IMG/VR virus record: IMGVR_UViG_3300036944_000513
Span: 1 to 37,643 of that record
Direction: 5' to 3' (one strand)
From: a virus
DNA length: 37,643 bases
Below are positions 33,930 to 37,643 of this stretch, piece by piece (position 1 is the first letter of the stretch; each line of letters opens with the position of its first letter). The notes under the pieces were generated by a model. It searched no databases. It worked only from the letters and a program-made list of their open reading frames with translations, and was not told the DNA's origin. A program made the position numbers and the translations under genes.

Positions 33930-34805
33930 TTAAAACATTAAAAACATTTTATTAGTTGCTGCCGTTACGATTGGAGTGTAGGTTATGATAATAATACCGG
34001 GAGCGCCAGCGCCGCCGAGTGAGTTTATAGCAGAGCCACTACCACCACCACCGCCACCATAGTTTCCACCCGCTCCACCAGAAGTGCCACCTGTCCCGTC
34101 ACCTGCGCCGCCACCACCACCGCCTGAATAGACCGATGTTCCCGCTCCACCAGCACTGCCACTAGTATTAGAAACGCCACCTGCGCCGCCAGCGCCAGCG
34201 CCTGTGCCAGCCGCGCCAGCAGCACTACTAGTACTTGATCCCGCTCCACCACCATTTCCACCGCCACCGCCACGCCCAGTTGATCCAAGTGTCGAGGTAT
34301 TTGTTCCTCCAACGCCGCCAGCACCATTTGGGCCAGCAGCACCACCGCCACCACCGCCTGCGGCAGCCGAATTCAGTCTGTTTGCGCCGCCGTTTCCCCC
34401 GTTAAAAGCAATAGTTTGGTAGGATACTGTATTTATAATGCACTGCGCCGAGCCGCCACCAGCTACACCAATACCCCCGTTGTTTCCATCTCCACCTTGA
34501 CCGCCTTTTACCAATGTCCCGTAAATCGGGTCTCCGGTTTCTCCGTCGTAAGACTGAATACCTTGCCACAATCCATCGCCAGAATATGTTTGCGCACTCA
34601 CATAGCCAAAGGTGTTTGAGGACTTTAGCGGTACATTGACAGCCCTTACAAAACCACCACCGCCGCCGCCACCGCCAGAGTAAGTTGTAACGCCCGTTGT
34701 TGCTCCCCTTCCCCCTCCGCCATAAACATCAATAACATTGTCAGCATCGTTCCAGTCAGACGGCAGCGTCCAAGTACCACTTCCCGTAAGAATAATCTGC
34801 GCCAC
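33930..34805 (-). CDS. Glycine-rich adhesin-like protein
   Basis: 291 residues, more than a third glycine. The N-terminus is a beta segment (ILTGSGTWTLPSDWNDADNVIDVYGGGG) typical of phage glycine-rich domain proteins. It is followed by long glycine runs separated by short turns (GGQGGDGNNGGIGVAGGGSAQ, GRGGGGGNGGGAGS, YSGGGGGGAGDGTGG) and a closing hydrophobic strand PGIIIITYTPIV. T4-like gp38 adhesins use polyglycine-II helices with variable loops to bind receptors; the resemblance is in composition and not in an aligned domain. It directly follows the 668-residue fibre gene (three-base gap), so it could sit on that fibre's tip. GC is raised locally by the glycine codons. Confidence 0.8.
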   Translation of the reverse strand: MAQIILTGSGTWTLPSDWNDADNVIDVYGGGGRGATTGVTTYSGGGGGGGGFVRAVNVPLKSSNTFGYVSAQTYSGDGLWQGIQSYDGETGDPIYGTLVKGGQGGDGNNGGIGVAGGGSAQCIINTVSYQTIAFNGGNGGANRLNSAAAGGGGGGAAGPNGAGGVGGTNTSTLGSTGRGGGGGNGGGAGSSTSSAAGAAGTGAGAGGAGGVSNTSGSAGGAGTSVYSGGGGGGAGDGTGGTSGGAGGNYGGGGGGSGSAINSLGGAGAPGIIIITYTPIVTAATNKMFLMF

Positions 34806-34808
34806 AGT

Positions 34809-36815
34809 TTAAGCCTCCTGTGACACGGCTATTGCATCCCAGCGGGAATCAGTTGCGTTATATATGCAACCAACATACATCATTTTCAATGCAACGGTAG
34901 TCGTAGGCAAAGTTATGCCAATCGCCCTAAATGCATTCGTAGAACCAGTAGTCCATGTTAAAGCACGGGGAGTTCCATCATCTTCGAATCTAAACATCAT
35001 TTTTTGACCATCGGCAGGTGATGTATTTGCATCAGCATTAATTGTCAGCGCATTAGCCAATGCTGAAATAGCATAAACATCAAAAGAAGTACTATCCCAA
35101 GCCAAAGGAGAAGTGACACTTACTGCACTATTTACCTTTGGTTTAATGCTAGTCGTAATATTTACACGACCAGTTCCTTTCGGTGTAAAAGTTATGTCGG
35201 TATTTTGACTTGTTCCTTGGGCTGAAAGTGTAACCGCAGCATTACTAACTCCACCAACAATTTGCAAATAATTAGCATTATTAGCACTGAGTCTTGCTGT
35301 TCCATTAATATTAATAATGGCACCATTTGTCGAGCCAATTGTAATATTACTCTCAGCAACTAAAGCTGAAATTACTCTGGCATTAGTATAATATAAATTA
35401 ACTGAGCCTTCGCTAATTGAATTAGTATTTCCAGTAATTGATGTAGCAGGGATATCAGTTAACCCAAGCCCACTCCCAAAGAATACATTAGCCTGCACAT
35501 TTGCAAGTCTAAATGTAGCATGTGCAGTATCAATAAATGCAGATGCATCTGGTTCCGGCGAATAATTTTCAAAGAATTTCCATCTACCGTCAGTGGCATC
35601 CCTGAACATACCAGTGTGATGATAGGTTCCATCATTATAGTTAGCTGCAATTCCAATATCCGGATTAGCAATTAAACTATTAGAGTTCAGATAAATCATA
35701 TTATCCGTAACACTAAAATTTGCAACATCAATTTTTGCAACATTGCCCATAATAAGCACATTACCATTGACTGTCAAATTACCTTCAATTATCTGATTGA
35801 TTGTAGTGGTAATTACGCCGCCTGCTGAAATATTTAAGTTTTGACCAGCAGTGAAAGCAGATATTGCACGAGTATTTGTGAAGTATAAATTATTACCTTC
35901 TACGACATTACTGGTATTTAAATCAGCAGTATTAGCTTTAACATTTATCAAACCGATTACATTAGAATAAACTCGTGCATTAGTATAATAAAGATTGGAT
36001 GATACTTCAGGAACTGACCCAGTGTTTCCGGCGAATGCCGGTGAAACGCCGGTAATTAAACCATTGGCAGCAATACTAATATTTTGACCAGAAGTTAATG
36101 CCGAAATTGATCTTGCATTGGTAAAGTATAAATTAGTTCCTTCTGGAACTGAGCTAGTATCACCATTAAAATTAGAATACTCTCCATCGGAAATTCCAAC
36201 TATCCTAACATCAATCGTGGCATTTGATATAGTATTTCCAGTGAATGTTAAATTTGCACCACTTATATTATAATCAATTATCGGAAGTTGAATTAATCCG
36301 TTAACCACCACAAACATTCGATTTACATCTAAAGGAACGGCATCTAAAGTATAATTTGAGTCTCCACCAACAAGCGTCTGTTGAATTACAGAAGAACCTA
36401 AAATATTAGCAGTCGATGTAATTAAACCGTTTGCATTTATACTAATTCCATTGCCAGCAGTTAACGCTGAAACTACCCGTGCATTAGTAAAGTATAAATT
36501 AGCTGTGCCTTCTGGTACAACATTAGTATTACCTGTGAATGCGCTAGAACCAGTAATTAATCCGTTTGCATTTATACTAATTCCATTACCAGCAGTTAGT
36601 GCCGAGACAACACGAGAATTCGTGAAGTATAAATTAGCTCCCTCTGGAACTAAACTGGTATTTCCAGTGAAATTGTCAGCAACAGGAATTCCACCAACGG
36701 TCACGCCATCGCCGATATAAACTAATTTAGTATCGGTTGCATATATAACCTCACCCTCTAAAGGAGTAATAGTTAATCTATCGGAATTTAATCCTCTGCG
36801 TAGTTTAAATGCCAT
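34809..36815 (-). CDS. Tail fibre with Mtd-N-like adaptor and conserved C-terminal domain
   Basis: 668 residues. Residues 1-48 (FKLRRGLNSDRLTITPLEGE, YATDTKLVYIGDGVTVGGIPV) fit the N-terminal domain found in the Bordetella phage tropism determinant and many fibres. Six NLYFTN/NLYYTN repeats follow. A beta domain (VVVNGLIQLPIIDYNISG) is shared with the 172-residue protein, and the RDATDGRWKFFEN domain with the 857-residue fibre. The last ~95 residues (DGQKMMFRFEDDGTPRALTW, LPTTTVALKMMYVGCIYN, RWDAIAV) form a C-terminal domain I recall from many marine phage fibres. Its place next to the glycine-rich protein suggests a fibre-plus-tip pair. An exact late promoter lies 29 bases upstream. Confidence 0.87.
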   Translation of the reverse strand: MAFKLRRGLNSDRLTITPLEGEVIYATDTKLVYIGDGVTVGGIPVADNFTGNTSLVPEGANLYFTNSRVVSALTAGNGISINANGLITGSSAFTGNTNVVPEGTANLYFTNARVVSALTAGNGISINANGLITSTANILGSSVIQQTLVGGDSNYTLDAVPLDVNRMFVVVNGLIQLPIIDYNISGANLTFTGNTISNATIDVRIVGISDGEYSNFNGDTSSVPEGTNLYFTNARSISALTSGQNISIAANGLITGVSPAFAGNTGSVPEVSSNLYYTNARVYSNVIGLINVKANTADLNTSNVVEGNNLYFTNTRAISAFTAGQNLNISAGGVITTTINQIIEGNLTVNGNVLIMGNVAKIDVANFSVTDNMIYLNSNSLIANPDIGIAANYNDGTYHHTGMFRDATDGRWKFFENYSPEPDASAFIDTAHATFRLANVQANVFFGSGLGLTDIPATSITGNTNSISEGSVNLYYTNARVISALVAESNITIGSTNGAIININGTARLSANNANYLQIVGGVSNAAVTLSAQGTSQNTDITFTPKGTGRVNITTSIKPKVNSAVSVTSPLAWDSTSFDVYAISALANALTINADANTSPADGQKMMFRFEDDGTPRALTWTTGSTNAFRAIGITLPTTTVALKMMYVGCIYNATDSRWDAIAVSQEA

Positions 36816-36844
36816 GGTTTGACCCGAAATTATAATTGTTCATT

Positions 36845-36852
36845 TATTTATA
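36845..36852 (-). promoter_or_regulatory. T4-type late promoter TATAAATA
   Basis: Exact TATAAATA on the minus strand, 29 bases before the 668-residue fibre gene and overlapping the stop codon of the 190-residue gene. Confidence 0.7.
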
Positions 36853-37420
36853 TGACACCCAAATCGTATATAATACCAGAAGGGCCAGTAAAAGTACCAA
36901 GATCCAATAAAATATTAGAATCATTATTTAATGTACCGGCATCGATGATTGCACTCTGAACAATCGGAGCCATATTTATCTCAATCAAACGCTGGATATA
37001 GGCTGTAGTGTAAGCGTTGGTTGCATAATTCTCAATATGCAACTCGTTTATAGCATTAGTAACGAAATTAGCAGTAGCAAAACCACTTAAATTTATATTG
37101 GCAATAGAATTAGTGACAAACTCCGCAGTGGCATACCCACTTAAATTAATATTACCAATAGCAACATTGGCTATTTTTGCATCAACCGATGAAATTGTAG
37201 CGAAATTTGATGTAACATAGGCATTAGTAGTATAAAACTGTGCAACATTTGCATCGGTTGCAATGCCAGAAAAATCCGCACTAATAACATTATTAGAAAC
37301 AGAAATCCGATTTCCACCACTTATATTAACGACAGACCAGCGATCCCCTACCCAAATCCAAGATTTAGTTCCATAAGTATAAACTTGATTTAAAACAGGA
37401 TTTGCAGGAAAACTAATCAT
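36848..37420 (-). CDS. Short fibre-type protein
   Basis: 190 residues. The start (FPANPVLNQVYTYGTKSWIWVGDRWSVV) resembles a common phage module of the form PxxPxxGxxYxxxxxxWxWxGxxW. The middle has tandem repeats around NINLSGYATAEFVTNSIA and NINLSGFATANFVTNAIN, which suggest a coiled or beta-helical trimeric shaft. The C-terminus is a short strand-rich tail (LLDLGTFTGPSGIIYDLGVI). Probably a small fibre or a piece connecting fibres; exact location unknown. It begins right at the stop of the partial gene upstream. Confidence 0.75.
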   Translation of the reverse strand: MISFPANPVLNQVYTYGTKSWIWVGDRWSVVNISGGNRISVSNNVISADFSGIATDANVAQFYTTNAYVTSNFATISSVDAKIANVAIGNINLSGYATAEFVTNSIANINLSGFATANFVTNAINELHIENYATNAYTTAYIQRLIEINMAPIVQSAIIDAGTLNNDSNILLDLGTFTGPSGIIYDLGVI

Positions 37421-37643
37421 TTACATGGCAACCCATTGACTAACTCCAGAGACTTCCAAGTAAATATACATAGAACCATCAGATGTATTGTACCATAACT
37501 TACCGGCAATAGGATCAGCAGGAGCAGTATCAGAAATAGTTGCAACCGCTTCTGCACCAGAAGTAACAGGAGTATCAAATACTAACTTTTGACTTGCACC
37601 ATCATACTTCAAGTATTTACCATTACCAACCGTAGAAGATACT
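37421..37643 (-). CDS. C-terminal end of a fibre-type protein, start outside window
   Basis: The frame is open to the window edge: the visible part begins VSSTVGNGKYLKYDGASQ and continues to a stop at 37421, about 73 residues. A TTG at 37612 could be taken for a start but lies inside this open frame, directly after GNGKY. The C-terminal block (PADPIAGKLWYNTSDGSMYI, SQWVAM) is the familiar PxxPxxGxLWYNTxDGxxYxYxxxxxxQWV ending of marine phage fibre and structural proteins. Size and N-terminal domains are unknown. Confidence 0.75.
   Translation of the reverse strand, partial: VSSTVGNGKYLKYDGASQKLVFDTPVTSGAEAVATISDTAPADPIAGKLWYNTSDGSMYIYLEVSGVSQWVAM

Noticed and set aside
34809-36815. Possible diversity-generating retroelement target, because of the Mtd-N-like domain
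   Set aside because: No reverse transcriptase or template repeat is seen, and the C-terminal domain is the conserved RALTW type and not a variable C-type lectin fold.
37421-37612. A complete 63-residue protein starting at TTG 37612
   Set aside because: The frame is open upstream to the window edge with fibre-like sequence, so the TTG is an internal leucine codon.

Overview
The window reads as part of the genome of a large lytic tailed phage of the T4 superfamily (myovirus, marine/freshwater type), AT-rich, with every convincing gene on the minus strand. Three things support this. The primase resembles T4 gp61 and sits beside a ThyX of the type seen in marine T4-like phages. Exact copies of the T4-type late promoter TATAAATA lie 19-30 bases before structural genes. 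The structural proteins are the modular fibre type common in cyanophage- and pelagiphage-like myoviruses. The host cannot be named from this sequence.

Layout, in transcription order (high to low coordinates). 37643-33233: four fibre or adhesin genes and a small tryptophan-rich virion-type protein with an 8-residue repeat tail. 33151-23710: a late unit with an 857-residue repeat fibre and two giant lectin-like (LamG) proteins of 1002 and 1283 residues. 23666-19939: a third LamG/glycine-rich protein and two small proteins sharing a W-rich C-terminal module, one fused to a cupin. 19892-16617: a nucleotidyltransferase-like protein, a Dps-type miniferritin and an unidentified charged protein. 16594-7179: a small conserved protein, a beta-helix/helical-repeat protein, a beta-sandwich protein and a 1561-residue fibre ending in an S74 self-cleaving chaperone. 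7161-2025: a short fibre, a collar-domain fibre with HxH motifs, a probable fibre assembly chaperone and several small conserved or unknown proteins. 1966-1: an early/middle nucleotide and replication block (primase, ThyX, MazG/HisE-like) behind a sigma70-type promoter.

How it fits together: about 30 kb is given to virion surface proteins assembled from a limited set of modules. These are the NLYFTN fibre repeat (about 36 copies by eye), the LamG cassette (11 copies), the glycine-rich adhesin domain, an Mtd-N-like adaptor, a short KxTDL adaptor, a DYxVSG beta domain, a paired beta-sandwich domain and a W-rich end module. The same modules recur in neighbouring genes, which suggests duplication and recombination. 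The most unusual observations are two LamG cassettes that appear inserted inside one glycine-rich domain, a miniferritin and a cupin within late structural transcription units, and a coherent set of late promoters that divides the locus into units. I saw no tRNA, CRISPR array, transposase or integrase, and no gene-free stretch longer than 300 bases.
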